DNA from: Vicinamibacteria bacterium
GTDB lineage: Bacteria; Acidobacteriota; Vicinamibacteria; Fen-336
Length of the DNA: 64,000 nt
Assembly: GCA_025994075.1 (NCBI GenBank)
Contig: JAMQGV010000040.1
Coordinates: 1-64,000, forward strand
Direction: 5' to 3'
This document shows, one piece after another, positions 25,348 through 34,355 of this stretch; within the stretch, counting starts at the first letter, position 1; every line of letters starts with the position of its first letter. Under the pieces are notes generated by a model. The model had not been told where the DNA came from, searched no databases, and worked only from the letters and a program-made list of their open reading frames with translations. A program made the position numbers and the translations under genes.

Positions 25348-26778
25348 ATGGACGCCGAAGAGTTCCGCCGCCTGGGTCACCGCGTCGTCGACTGGATCGC
25401 CGACTATCGCGCCACCACCGCCGACCGCCCGGTGGCGAGCCGGGTCGAGCCCGGCTCCGTCCGGGCCGCCCTCCCCGCTTCGCCGCCGCAGCAGGGGGAG
25501 CCCTTCGAGGCCGTGCTGGCCGACCTCGAGCGAGTGGTCGTGCCGGGGCTGTCGCATTGGCAGCACCCGCGTTTCTTCGGCTACTTCCCGAGCAACGGCG
25601 AGCTCGCCTCGGTGCTCGGCGACTTCCTCTCCACGGGTCTCGGCGTGCTCGGCCTGTCCTGGCAGAGCAGCCCTGCGCTGACCGAGGTCGAAGAAGTGGC
25701 GACCGACTGGATGCGGCAGATGCTCGGCCTCTCGCCCGGCTGGAGCGGGGTGATCCAGGACACCGCCTCCTCGAGCACGCTGGTCGCCCTGGTCTGCGCG
25801 CGCGAGCGGGCGACGGACTACGCGATGGTCCGCGGCGGCCTGCAGGGCGCGGCCACGGAGCTGGTGATCTACACGTCGCCGCAGGCCCACAGCTCGGTGG
25901 AGAAGGCGGCGCTGCTGGCGGGGTTCGGGCGCGGACAGGTGCGGCAGGTCGCGGTCGACGCGACGTTCGCGATGCGGCCCGACGCGCTCGCCGAGGCCGT
26001 GCGGGCCGATCGCGCGGCCGGCCGCCGGCCGTGCGCGGTGGTCGGCACCAGCGGCAGCACCGCGACCACGGCCTTCGACCCGCTGGGCGCCATCGCGGAA
26101 GTCGCACGCGAACACGGGATGTGGTTCCACGTGGACGCGGCGATGGCGGGCTCCGCGATGATCCTGCCGGAGTGCCGGCCGCTGTGGGACGGCATCGAGG
26201 GCGCCGACTCGCTGGTGCTCAACCCCCACAAGTGGCTCGGCGTCGCCTTCGACTGCTCGCTCTACTACGTGCGCGACGCGCAGCACCTGGTGCGGGTGAT
26301 GAGCACGAACCCGAGCTACCTGCAGACCGCCGCCGACGGCCGCGTCCGCAACTACCGCGACTGGGGCATCCCGCTCGGCCGCCGCTTCCGCTCCCTCAAG
26401 CTGTGGGCGCTGATCCGCGAGCAGGGGGTCGCCGCGCTGCAGGCGCGGCTGCGGCGCGACCTCGACAACGCGCGCTGGCTCGCGGAGCAGGTCGCCGCGG
26501 AGCCCGGCTGGCGGCTGCTCAACGCGCCGGTGCGGTTGCAGACGCTGTGCGTGCGCCACGAGCCGCCGGGCCTCGACGGCGAGGCGCTGGACCGCCACAC
26601 CCTGGGCTGGGTCGAGCGCGTCAACACCTCGGGCTTCGCCTACCTCACGCCCGCCCAGCTCGAGGGCCGCTGGATGGCGCGGATCTCGATCGGCGCCACC
26701 GCGACCGAGCGCGAGCACGTCGACGCGCTCTGGCGGCGCCTGCGGCAGGAAGTCGACGCCTCGGCACGGCGGGACTAG
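25348..26778 (+). CDS. PLP-dependent decarboxylase (aromatic amino-acid decarboxylase type)
   Basis: This 476-residue group II decarboxylase has HPRFFGYFPSNGELASVLGD near residue 75, then GVIQDTASSSTLVAL for phosphate binding. WFHVDAAMAGSAM contains the Asp that pairs with the pyridine ring, and LNPHKWLGVAFDCS contains the PLP lysine. Members decarboxylate tyrosine, DOPA, tryptophan, phenylalanine or related amino acids; I cannot choose one. The start ATG at 25348 has GCAGGA nearby. It is convergent with the methyltransferase at 26775, overlapping by four bases. Confidence 0.9.
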   Translation: MDAEEFRRLGHRVVDWIADYRATTADRPVASRVEPGSVRAALPASPPQQGEPFEAVLADLERVVVPGLSHWQHPRFFGYFPSNGELASVLGDFLSTGLGVLGLSWQSSPALTEVEEVATDWMRQMLGLSPGWSGVIQDTASSSTLVALVCARERATDYAMVRGGLQGAATELVIYTSPQAHSSVEKAALLAGFGRGQVRQVAVDATFAMRPDALAEAVRADRAAGRRPCAVVGTSGSTATTAFDPLGAIAEVAREHGMWFHVDAAMAGSAMILPECRPLWDGIEGADSLVLNPHKWLGVAFDCSLYYVRDAQHLVRVMSTNPSYLQTAADGRVRNYRDWGIPLGRRFRSLKLWALIREQGVAALQARLRRDLDNARWLAEQVAAEPGWRLLNAPVRLQTLCVRHEPPGLDGEALDRHTLGWVERVNTSGFAYLTPAQLEGRWMARISIGATATEREHVDALWRRLRQEVDASARRD

Positions 26779-27560
26779 CGCGCGGAGGGCTGCGGAGTCG
26801 GCCGCGGCACGATGCGGTCGACGTCGATCGGCTGCAGGCGGTCGAGCTGGGCCTGCGTCTCCGCGTCGAAGTCGACGTGCATCGGGTGGGTCGCCGTTCG
26901 CCCGAACGGCGCGCTCATGATCACGACCGTGCCTTCGTGCCTGAGCGCCAGCAGGCGGTCGACGGTCTCGGCCAGCAGCGGCTTCGGGAGGTGCTCGAGC
27001 ACGTCCATGGCCAGGATCACGTCGTAGCGGGCGTCGGGTGCCGCCGCCTCGACGTCGGTGCGCCAGAGCTTGAGCGGCACGCCGTGGCGGCGGGCGCGGA
27101 ACTCCGCGAAACGCAGCGTCACCGAGTCGAGGTCGGCGAGCGTCACGTCGAGCCCGGCCCGCGCCAGCGGGATCGCGTGCAGGCCGACGCCGCCGCCGAA
27201 GTCGAGCACGTTCTTCGGCTTGCGCGCCAGGAGGTGTTCGAACAGCGCCCGGTTGCTCTCGCGCTTGGCCGGCAGGAACAGGTGCCACTGGCCCAGCTCG
27301 TAGACGTAGCTGGGCGTGCGGCGATAGAACTCGGTGACCCGCTCGGGAGTCATCGGGGCCTCGCGCTCCCAGGCGTCCCACTCCTCCTGCAGCGGCTTCG
27401 GCCCCCGCTTCATGCGCTCCCGAACCGCGCCGAGCGGTTCGCCGGTGAAGGCCATCACGTCGGCCACGTACTCGGCCTGCTCGGCGTCGAGCACCTCGGC
27501 CGGGGGCTCGGCGGGCCCCGCCAGCAGCAGCGCGAGCAGCGCGGCGAGGGGTCGCGTCAC
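26775..27560 (-). CDS. SAM-dependent methyltransferase, last gene of the Cys-peptide cassette
   Basis: This 261-residue protein has class I motif I VLDFGGGVGLHAIPLA (about residues 118-133), then VTLADLDS and DVILAMDVLEHLP. The first ~18 residues (PLAALLALLLAG) are hydrophobic, resembling a signal or anchor, which is odd for a SAM enzyme. An alternative GTG start around residue 23 would remove it. The GTG start overlaps the stop of the upstream methyltransferase as GTGA. The substrate is unknown. Being in the same operon as a PqqD-domain peptide gene suggests a peptide or metabolite target (inference). Confidence 0.75.
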   Translation of the reverse strand: MTRPLAALLALLLAGPAEPPAEVLDAEQAEYVADVMAFTGEPLGAVRERMKRGPKPLQEEWDAWEREAPMTPERVTEFYRRTPSYVYELGQWHLFLPAKRESNRALFEHLLARKPKNVLDFGGGVGLHAIPLARAGLDVTLADLDSVTLRFAEFRARRHGVPLKLWRTDVEAAAPDARYDVILAMDVLEHLPKPLLAETVDRLLALRHEGTVVIMSAPFGRTATHPMHVDFDAETQAQLDRLQPIDVDRIVPRPTPQPSAR

Positions 27561-28690
27561 GGGCCTGCCCCGCCTCGCGTCCCGCCGACCAGGGCCAGCA
27601 CGCGGCGCTCGAGGGCGCCGGGCTCGGCCAGGCGGCCGGTGCAGCGCCCGCGCACGCGGTCCGCGATCTCCTCCAGCGAGCGCTCGCCGTCGACGGACTC
27701 GAGGATGGCGCGATCCAGCTCCAGGTCGGCGTCGGGCGCCGGCACGTGGTCGGGGTCCCAGCGGCCCAATGCCGCGCCGTCGAGCGCCAGGGAATCGAGA
27801 TTGGAAGCCTCGGCCCGCTGGCCGCGAGCGGCCACGCTCCACTGCCAGACCAGGTCGTCGCCGAAGGGCGTCGCCTCGCACGCGACCTCGAGTTCGTCGC
27901 CGCGGTCGACGACCAGCGGATCAGCAAGGGGCAGGAAGACCTGAGGCCAGGCGGTACGCGGCGACAGCGGGCCGGTCCCCAGCCACTCGCCCGCAAGGTC
28001 CAGCTCGAACCAGAGCGCGAGCCCGTGGATCGCCGCGGAGCGCAGCGCGGGCGCTGACGCGGATACGCGCAACGCAGCCCGCTCGACGGTCTTCAGGTCG
28101 ACCGCCCCCGCCGGTTGCGGTGGGGCCACCAGGCTCCCCGCTTCGAAGTAGCGGCTGTACATCCGGGCGAAGGCCGGAAGGCGAGTCGCGGACACGTCGA
28201 GGCCGTAGGCGCGCTGTCCGGCGCCCGCGAAGCGATCGAGGTCGGCGTGGGCGGCGGTATCCTCCACAGGCGCGACCCACAGCCGGGCTCGCCCGGGCAG
28301 CAGCGCGCCGCCGGGTTCGAGCCAGCGCGCGGTCGCGTCGCGCAGCGTTCGCACCACGGACGGGGAAAGCAGGCAGGTGACGAAATCCTCGAAGATCACC
28401 ACCCGGGCCCGCTCCGGTGGTTCCAGGTCCGTCGAAAGACCACGCAGGAAGCGGACCTTGTCGCCGTGGCCGTTGTCGGTGACGACCCGCCGCGCGAGCT
28501 CGACCGTCGATTGAGCTTCCACCGCGTAGACCCGCTCCGCGCCACTGCGGCAGGCGAACAGAGTGAAGTTGCCGAGGGCGCAGCCGAGGTCGACGACGAC
28601 GTCGCCCGGGCGCACAGTCGTCGCGATCGCTCGCTCGAAGGCCAGCACCCGCACCCGATCGTCCAGGATGCGGCGGTAGTGGTCGATCAC
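27557..28690 (-). CDS. PRMT-like methyltransferase with C-terminal PqqD-like segment
   Basis: This protein of about 377 residues has class I motif I VVVDLGCALGNFTLFA (about 31-46) and motif II YAVEAQS. The post-motif region FEDFVTCLLSPSV followed by WLEPGGALLPGRARLWV recalls protein arginine methyltransferases (the LLFPDRA-like element). The last ~45 residues (ESVDGERSLEEIADRVRG) resemble a PqqD/winged-helix recognition domain. I chose the GTG at 28690, overlapping the previous stop as GTGA, to match the other junctions in the operon. GTG at 28702 is also possible. It may methylate the product of the adjacent peptide gene (inference). Confidence 0.75.
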   Translation of the reverse strand: MIDHYRRILDDRVRVLAFERAIATTVRPGDVVVDLGCALGNFTLFACRSGAERVYAVEAQSTVELARRVVTDNGHGDKVRFLRGLSTDLEPPERARVVIFEDFVTCLLSPSVVRTLRDATARWLEPGGALLPGRARLWVAPVEDTAAHADLDRFAGAGQRAYGLDVSATRLPAFARMYSRYFEAGSLVAPPQPAGAVDLKTVERAALRVSASAPALRSAAIHGLALWFELDLAGEWLGTGPLSPRTAWPQVFLPLADPLVVDRGDELEVACEATPFGDDLVWQWSVAARGQRAEASNLDSLALDGAALGRWDPDHVPAPDADLELDRAILESVDGERSLEEIADRVRGRCTGRLAEPGALERRVLALVGGTRGGAGP

Positions 28691-29196
28691 ATGCACCAGC
28701 ACTTAGTAGCGCTGAAGGTCACGCAGTTCCGGCCCATGTCGCCACAGGGATTGCCGCCGCAATTGGGAGGCTTGCGCATCTCGCAGTCGGCCTTGGTGAT
28801 GTACGAGAGCGCCTGTGCCGCTGAGGGCGCCACCACCGCCAGCACGCTGGGGATCAGCGCGGCGGCGAAGCCCGAGCGGCCCAGTTCGCGCAGCCACTCC
28901 CGGCGCGTGCGGCGCGGCCGCTCGGCGACGGCGCCGAGCGGCTCCAGCAGGCCCTGCTTTTCGAGCCCGTCGAGCGCGCACCAGACAGCGTCCACGTTGA
29001 AGGGCTGGCTGAGCTCGGCGCTCGCCGACCGAGCGATGGCGGCCACGTCGGCAGCGCCGTCACAGCTCCGCCAGACGACGGCTGCGGTCCGGTTCAGGCA
29101 CACGGCCGAGTGACGGTCCAGGTCGTAGACGAACAGCTCGTCGGCGAGCTCACGCACGAGCAGTCGCTCCTGTCGAGCTCGGGGTCGGGCGTTCAT
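28687..29196 (-). CDS. PqqD-domain protein with Tat-like signal and six-Cys C-terminal peptide
   Basis: This 169-residue protein has three parts. The PqqD-like RiPP recognition element (about 12-88) reads ELFVYDLDRHSAVCLNRTAA with WCALDGLEKQGLL. A twin-arginine-like segment (TRREWLREL, RR at 98-99) is followed by a hydrophobic stretch (109-130) ending in SAAQA, a plausible signal-peptidase site. The last ~40 residues hold Cys at 138, 146, 151, 158, 166 and 168 and end KCWCM. This looks like a recognition domain fused in cis to an exported Cys-rich core. GGAGG lies ahead of the ATG. The upstream kinase-like gene overlaps it as ATGA. It could instead be an ordinary PqqD protein with a structural Cys tail. 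Confidence 0.8.
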   Translation of the reverse strand: MNARPRARQERLLVRELADELFVYDLDRHSAVCLNRTAAVVWRSCDGAADVAAIARSASAELSQPFNVDAVWCALDGLEKQGLLEPLGAVAERPRRTRREWLRELGRSGFAAALIPSVLAVVAPSAAQALSYITKADCEMRKPPNCGGNPCGDMGRNCVTFSATKCWCM

Positions 29197-29981
29197 GCAA
29201 CCTCCGTCCGGTGGCGGTCCGAGAACCAGTCGATGATTCTCCGCGTGCACTCGCCGGCTTCGCCGCGGACTCCCGTCAGCACCGGGGCCTGGGCCGTGAT
29301 TCTCGCCAGCGCCGCAACCGTGCGCTCCGGATCAACGCGGACGGGGATTGCGGACTCGAGGATCCGTAGCAGACCTCTTCCCGGGCTCAGCAACCGCCAG
29401 CGGCAGCCTGCTCCCGCCCGGTAGCGGACGACAAGCACGCCGGCGATGGGCAACGGCCGCCGCACCGCGGTGGCTGCCGGCAACGTGCCCGGCAAGGGAT
29501 ACGGGTGGACGCGTCCACGATCGTCGATGGGGGCGTACTCGTCCGAGAGGAAGCCGGCTCCCGCTTCGACGAGGGCTTCCACGAGGTGGCTCTTGCCCGC
29601 TCCGCTCGGACCGGGCAACAGCAACGCGCGGTCTTCGAACGCGACGACACCCGCGTGCAGGAACACCCGGCTGCGCGCGCCACTGGCCACCTGATACCCG
29701 ATGTCGTTGCGCAGCACGTCCACGACGTCCTCGCGGTACCGGCTTCGCACCAGGCGCGTCGCTCCAGAGTGCAGCAGGTGCACCTTGCGGTCGTGCCGGC
29801 CACCCACGGTCCAGGAGTACAGGTGGTCGACGACGGGGCCCGTCGCCGGCTTCCAATTGGGAGGCAACACTTCGTGGAGGTCGGCGAGTGCCGCGCGGTC
29901 GCTGACGCGCACTCCGAACCGCAGCCCGCAGGCCGTGAAGGCCAGTCCGTCCGCCCACCCGAGGCGGTCGAGCGCCTCCAT
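29193..29981 (-). CDS. HprK-like kinase domain protein
   Basis: This 262-residue protein has an HPr-kinase-like P-loop domain: FLHAGVVAF, Walker [13 protein letters not shown] (about residues 122-133) and FLSDEYAPI (D147/E148). The N-terminal ~100 residues are a separate, less conserved domain. HprK-like proteins occur in many peptide-modification clusters, where some phosphorylate a precursor peptide or a Ser residue; that role here is inference. No Shine-Dalgarno precedes the ATG, but it directly follows the TGA of a 19-codon upstream ORF (TGAATG), suggesting coupling. Its end overlaps the PqqD-peptide gene as ATGA. Confidence 0.75.
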   Translation of the reverse strand: MEALDRLGWADGLAFTACGLRFGVRVSDRAALADLHEVLPPNWKPATGPVVDHLYSWTVGGRHDRKVHLLHSGATRLVRSRYREDVVDVLRNDIGYQVASGARSRVFLHAGVVAFEDRALLLPGPSGAGKSHLVEALVEAGAGFLSDEYAPIDDRGRVHPYPLPGTLPAATAVRRPLPIAGVLVVRYRAGAGCRWRLLSPGRGLLRILESAIPVRVDPERTVAALARITAQAPVLTGVRGEAGECTRRIIDWFSDRHRTEVA

Positions 29982-30038
29982 TCAGGTCGACGGCCGGCGC
30001 AGGCGCGGAGCCCGTGGACTGCCGACAGGACCGCCCAT
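29982..30038 (-). other. Possible 18-residue upstream ORF of the HprK-like gene
   Basis: On the minus strand an ATG six bases after TAGACT opens a short ORF (begins MGGPVGSPRAP) that stops with TGA immediately before the HprK-like ATG. It could couple translation. It may also be chance. Confidence 0.3.
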
Positions 30039-30044
30039 CATCCA

Positions 30045-30050
30045 AGTCTA
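30045..30050 (-). promoter_or_regulatory. Candidate internal promoter -10 (TAGACT) of the cassette
   Basis: On the minus strand TAGACT follows CTGACC by 18 bp and lies downstream of the nucleotidyltransferase stop. It may start a transcript covering kinase, peptide and methyltransferase genes. Confidence 0.35.
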
Positions 30051-30070
30051 CCACTTGACGCTCCGCGAGG

Positions 30071-31105
30071 TCAGCCGCGGAGGACTCGCGCGGCCAGCGA
30101 CAACGCACGACGGGGTGCGGCCCGCCAGCCGTGGGGTGCCAGCGTGAGCCTCAACAGCCGGATCCGCTGACCGGTCGCGATCTGCCAGCGCACGGCGGCC
30201 AGGGAAGGCGCGTCCGCGGGGCCGCGCGCCGCTGCCCGCAGCCGGCGTTGGGCGCGTGTCAGGTGCGGCTCGAGCTGCGCGGCCCACGCCGCGAGGGCGT
30301 CGCCGCCGACCCGGGCGTGAGCGACGCCCAACGCCAGGCCGGCGCAGGCGAGCAGGGCCGCGGGCCGGGCTCGCTCGAGCAGGGTCGTCAGGGGAATCGC
30401 CTCGCGCTCGACGGCGCGACGCAGGTCGAGGTACTGCCCGAGGCGGAGCACGAGCCCGTGCTGGAAGGCGGCATGCTGAGTCAGCGCCAGCAACCCGTCC
30501 ACCGGATCGGGCAGCCAGGGTACGAGACCCGTGCCTGGCCTCCGTCGCCGCCACATCCCCTCGCGATCCAGCTCGAACAGCCCGGGGCACGAGCTGAGGG
30601 CGTGATGCAACTCGAGGACGCTCGCGCCGTCGGGGGCGACCAGGGCCACGGCGTGGTCTGCTTCGTCGCCGCGCGTGAAACCAGCGGCAGTCATCGCGGA
30701 GGTCGCCGCTGCCCAATCGCCGAGCACCAGCACGTCGACATCGGCCATCGCGCGGTGCGCAGGCGAGTCGTACAGTGTCTCGGCGACGGCGGCGCCCTTG
30801 AGCGGAAGGGCGGGCACGCCGGCGGCCTCCAGCCGGTGAAGCACGTCGGCGGCGAGATCCAGGCGACGGAGCGACGCCGCCAGGCAAGCGCGGTGGCTGG
30901 CCCGCAACTCGCCCGCGACGGCCGCAGTGGCCCAGGCGGGGTGCTCGCGCTCCACGGCGTCGTCCAGCAGTGCGCTGAGGCCCTCGCGTGCGGCCGCAGC
31001 CACCAGCGCCTCGGCCGTCGCCGCATCCAACGCCTCGGGCAGGCGTCCGTCCACGAGCCAGCGCCGCAGCGCTTCGCGCCCCGCCCGTTCGCCCGTCGTC
31101 GTCAC
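30071..31105 (-). CDS. Nucleotidyltransferase (NTP_transf_5-like)
   Basis: This 344-residue protein has the motif PALPLKGAAVAETLYDS (KG at about 103-104), then AMADVDVLVLGD with D122/D124 as the metal-binding pair. This is the signature of the uncharacterised nucleotidyltransferase family PF14907. Helical segments make up the remainder. The GTG start is only two bases after the tricorn-like protease stop, so it is translationally coupled to it. Proteins of this family recur with PqqD and HprK-like genes in peptide-modification and capsule clusters; the nucleotide acceptor is unknown. Confidence 0.8.
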   Translation of the reverse strand: MTTTGERAGREALRRWLVDGRLPEALDAATAEALVAAAAREGLSALLDDAVEREHPAWATAAVAGELRASHRACLAASLRRLDLAADVLHRLEAAGVPALPLKGAAVAETLYDSPAHRAMADVDVLVLGDWAAATSAMTAAGFTRGDEADHAVALVAPDGASVLELHHALSSCPGLFELDREGMWRRRRPGTGLVPWLPDPVDGLLALTQHAAFQHGLVLRLGQYLDLRRAVEREAIPLTTLLERARPAALLACAGLALGVAHARVGGDALAAWAAQLEPHLTRAQRRLRAAARGPADAPSLAAVRWQIATGQRIRLLRLTLAPHGWRAAPRRALSLAARVLRG

Positions 31106-31107
31106 GG

Positions 31108-34100
31108 CTACCAGGGCAACTGCGCCGGGTCCGCCGGCAGCGTCGCGAGCAGCGTCGCGACCGCCTTTGCGAGCGCGTCGTCCGCATCCTTCGACAAGTC
31201 CTGCTCGGGCGGAGTCGAGGCGAACACGTCGGGCGTGCAGCCGTTGCGCTCCTGATCGATGCCGGAGCCCGCCACGTACCAGCGGCGGAACGGCAGCCGC
31301 ACGAACGAACCGTCGACCAGCGGCGTGCCGCCCGTCGACATCACCGCGCCGAAGGTCGGCTCGCCGATCACGGGGCCGCGGCCGAGCGTCTTGAAGGCCC
31401 ACGCGAAGATCTCGGCGTTGGAGTACGACGCCGAGTCGATCAGCGCCGCGGCCGGCCGGGTCCAGGCGGGCAGCGGCAACCGGTCCGACGGGTAGCCCTT
31501 GACCTTCGGGTCGCCGTCGCGCGGCAGCGTCCAGGCGTGGCGCTTCACGTTCAGGATCGCCATCAGGTAGTCGGTGGTCCAGCCGCCCCCGTTGCCGCGC
31601 ACGTCGATCAGCAGGCCCTGCCGGCCCCAGGCGGCGGCGCGCAGGTCGCGCTCGAACTCCTCGAGCGAGGGCTCGTTCATGCCCTGGATGTGGACGTAGC
31701 CGAGACGGCCGCCCGACATCCGCTCGACCATCGCCCGCCGCTCGGCGACCCAGGTCTCGTAGCGGGCGTCGCGCACGGCGGCGAGGGAGGCCGGCGTGAC
31801 CGTGACGTCGCGCTCGCCCTTCGCGTCGGCCACGCGCAGCGCCAGGCGCCGTCCCGCGGTCTCCGCCAGCAGCGCGTGCACGTTGTCGCGCGGCCCGACC
31901 GGCTGGCCGTCGATCGCGACGATGCGGTCGCCGGGCTTCAGTGCGACGTCGACGCGCGCGGCCGGCGTGCGCGGCAGCACCTCGTCGACGACGACGCCGC
32001 GGCCGTCCGGCGCCGGCGACAGTTCCACACCGAGGGCCCCGGTGCGGGCCGCCGCGCGGTTGGGGCCGGGAGGACGGAAGCCCATGTGCGAGGCGTTGAG
32101 CTCGCCCAGCATCAGGTTGACGGCCTCGTCGTAGTCGCGGCGGGCCGCGGCCGCCAGCGCCAGCGGCCGGTAGCGCTCGCGCAGCGCCTTCCAGTCCTTG
32201 CCCCAGAACTGCGGGTCGGCGAACTGCCGGTCGAGCGCGCGCCACGCCTCGTCGAACACCTGGGCCCGCAACGCCGCCCGCTCGTGCTCCACGCGGGCCG
32301 CGAACGGCGCCGGGTCCGCCGCCTTGCCGTCGAGGCCGATCGCGCCCACCGTGCCCTTGCCCGTGCGGTGGAACACCGTCTTGCCGTCCTTCGAGAAGGC
32401 CAGCGCCGTCGGCTCGGCGCCACCGGTGGTCAGCCGCGTCAGCTCCTTGCCGTCCCAGCGGACCTTGAACAGGTCGCGCTCGCCGTCGATGGCGGCGACG
32501 AAGGCGACGGTGCGGCCGTCGGGCGAGACCGCGAGGGCCCGTTCGTCGCCGGGCAGCGCGGTGACCGAGCGGGCGCGTCGCGCGAGGCCCTCGAGGTCGA
32601 TCGCGACCGGGCGGGGCTCCTTCTTGCCGTCCGCCTTCTCGTCCTTCTTGTCGCCCTTCTTCTTGTCCTCGTCCTCGAACAACTCGACCCACTCGGCGGC
32701 GCTGCGCTCGTCGTCGGCGCGGGTCAGGTACACGGCCCACAGGTCGGAGGAGCGGGCGTGCCGACGCGACAGCCAGAACAGCCGCCGGCCGTCGCCGGAC
32801 CAGGCGGGATCGGAATCCCGACCCGGGTGCTGGGACACGTTGGTTTCGGGGCCGCCGTCCGCGGAGACGACGAACACCTCCTGGTCGTGGTCCTGGTCCT
32901 CGCGCGAGAAAGCCAGCCAGCGCGAGTCGGGCGACCACGCGAACTCGGTGTCGCCCCAGTGCTCGAAGAGCACCCTGGCGCCGCTCCCGTCCCCGGCCGC
33001 GACGACGAGGCCGCCGAGCCCGTGGATCCACGCGAGTCGCTTGCCGTCCGGCGAGAAGGCCGGCCGCCGCGCGTCGCGCGGACCCTGGGTCAGTCGCGTC
33101 TCGTCGAAAGCGGTGGCGCGATCGAAGCGCCCGTCCGTGCGGCCGGCGGGGCGGGCCGCGTACAGCTCCCAGCGGCCGCCTCGGTCCGAGGCGTACACGA
33201 GCGACCGGCCGTCGGGATGCCAGGCCACGTCGCGCTCGCGGGCGACGGTGCGGGTGACGCGCGCGGTCGGCGCCTCGGCGACGGAGTTCTGGTCCTTCGA
33301 GCGGCGGGCGACGACGAACACGTCCCCCTTCACGACCAGGGCGACCTGGGTGCCGTCGGGCGAGACCGCGACCTCGTCGGCGTCGGCGCGCAGCGTCTCC
33401 CGCTCGAGCGGACCCTGCAACGCGTCGGCCGGCACGTCGAACGCGAGCCGCCGAGGGGCGGCGGAGCCGTCACCCGCGACCGTCCAGATCGCGTCCCACA
33501 GCTCGTAGGCGACGACCCGTCCGTCGGCGGAGGCGCGCGGTTGGCGCACGTCGAGGCCGGCATGGCGCGCCAGCACCCGCTTCGATCCGGCGGCCAGCTC
33601 CAGTCGGACGAGCGCGCGGTCGTCGCCGCCTTCGTCGGAGCGGAACACCAGCGCGTCGTTGCCCGCCCAGCTCACGTGGTCCTCGTCCCACGCGGTGTCG
33701 GTCAGCCGCTTCAGCTCGCCGCTCGCGCGATCGAGCAGCCACAGGTCGCGGTTGGCGGCCCCGCGGTAGTGGCGACGCTCGGCCGGCGTGCCGCCGCGCA
33801 CGAGGGCGAGGCGCTTCCCGTCGGGCGACGGCACCGCCTCCAGCGCGAGCACCCGGGCCAGCAGCCGCTCCGTGCCACCGGCGAGCGGCAGCGCGTGAAC
33901 CGCCGGCATGCGGTCCCACGTCTCGTGGCGGCGGGACACGAAGACGGCGTCGTCGCCGATCGCTCCCTGCGGCACGTCGGGCGACTCGTGGAAGCTCAGC
34001 CGCGAGACCCGTCCATCCGCGAGTTGCAGCCGGTAGACGTCGTCGGCACCCTCGCGGTCGGAGGCGAAGAGCAGCTCGTCCGCGCGCGCCCACACGGGAC

Positions 34101-34296
34101 GGTGGTCGTGGCCGGGGTTGGCCGTGAGCCGGCGAGCGGCCCCGCCCTCGATCGGCGCCAGCCACACGTCGCCCTGCCACGAGAAGGCGAGCTGCGCGCC
34201 GTCGGGCGAAGGCGCGGGATGGCGCGGGAACGGCGCCTCGCCTGCAAGTGCCGACGAGGCGTTCAGGATGATGGCCAGCGCGAGCGCGATCCGCAT
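31108..34296 (-). CDS. Tricorn-like protease (S41 family), exported
   Basis: This 1062-residue protein has a signal peptide (residues 1-18, ending SSALA). Two beta-propeller halves of WD-like/PD40 repeats follow (APSPDGAQLAFSWQGDVWLA and many more). A Lys-rich linker (about 535-550, EDKKKGDKKDEKADGKKE) separates them from the C-terminal protease half. That half has the helical core with GELNASHMGF (catalytic His), a PDZ domain (GALGVELSPAP...GDRIVAIDGQPV) and the nucleophile region ALIDSASYSNAEIFAW. The archaeal tricorn enzyme degrades oligopeptides in the cytosol, but bacterial homologues with signal peptides act in the periplasm. GAGGAGG precedes the ATG. It is upstream of and coupled to the nucleotidyltransferase. 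Confidence 0.9.
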   Translation of the reverse strand: MRIALALAIILNASSALAGEAPFPRHPAPSPDGAQLAFSWQGDVWLAPIEGGAARRLTANPGHDHRPVWARADELLFASDREGADDVYRLQLADGRVSRLSFHESPDVPQGAIGDDAVFVSRRHETWDRMPAVHALPLAGGTERLLARVLALEAVPSPDGKRLALVRGGTPAERRHYRGAANRDLWLLDRASGELKRLTDTAWDEDHVSWAGNDALVFRSDEGGDDRALVRLELAAGSKRVLARHAGLDVRQPRASADGRVVAYELWDAIWTVAGDGSAAPRRLAFDVPADALQGPLERETLRADADEVAVSPDGTQVALVVKGDVFVVARRSKDQNSVAEAPTARVTRTVARERDVAWHPDGRSLVYASDRGGRWELYAARPAGRTDGRFDRATAFDETRLTQGPRDARRPAFSPDGKRLAWIHGLGGLVVAAGDGSGARVLFEHWGDTEFAWSPDSRWLAFSREDQDHDQEVFVVSADGGPETNVSQHPGRDSDPAWSGDGRRLFWLSRRHARSSDLWAVYLTRADDERSAAEWVELFEDEDKKKGDKKDEKADGKKEPRPVAIDLEGLARRARSVTALPGDERALAVSPDGRTVAFVAAIDGERDLFKVRWDGKELTRLTTGGAEPTALAFSKDGKTVFHRTGKGTVGAIGLDGKAADPAPFAARVEHERAALRAQVFDEAWRALDRQFADPQFWGKDWKALRERYRPLALAAAARRDYDEAVNLMLGELNASHMGFRPPGPNRAAARTGALGVELSPAPDGRGVVVDEVLPRTPAARVDVALKPGDRIVAIDGQPVGPRDNVHALLAETAGRRLALRVADAKGERDVTVTPASLAAVRDARYETWVAERRAMVERMSGGRLGYVHIQGMNEPSLEEFERDLRAAAWGRQGLLIDVRGNGGGWTTDYLMAILNVKRHAWTLPRDGDPKVKGYPSDRLPLPAWTRPAAALIDSASYSNAEIFAWAFKTLGRGPVIGEPTFGAVMSTGGTPLVDGSFVRLPFRRWYVAGSGIDQERNGCTPDVFASTPPEQDLSKDADDALAKAVATLLATLPADPAQLPW

Positions 34297-34355
34297 CGGT
34301 CCTCCTCGAGACGGACCGGCAGGCTACCGCGCCCGAGCGGCTTCGGCCAGCCGCG

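Noticed and set aside
26775..31105. Lasso-peptide or lanthipeptide cluster
   Set aside because: No lasso cyclase, transglutaminase-like protease, lanthionine synthetase or export ATPase is present.
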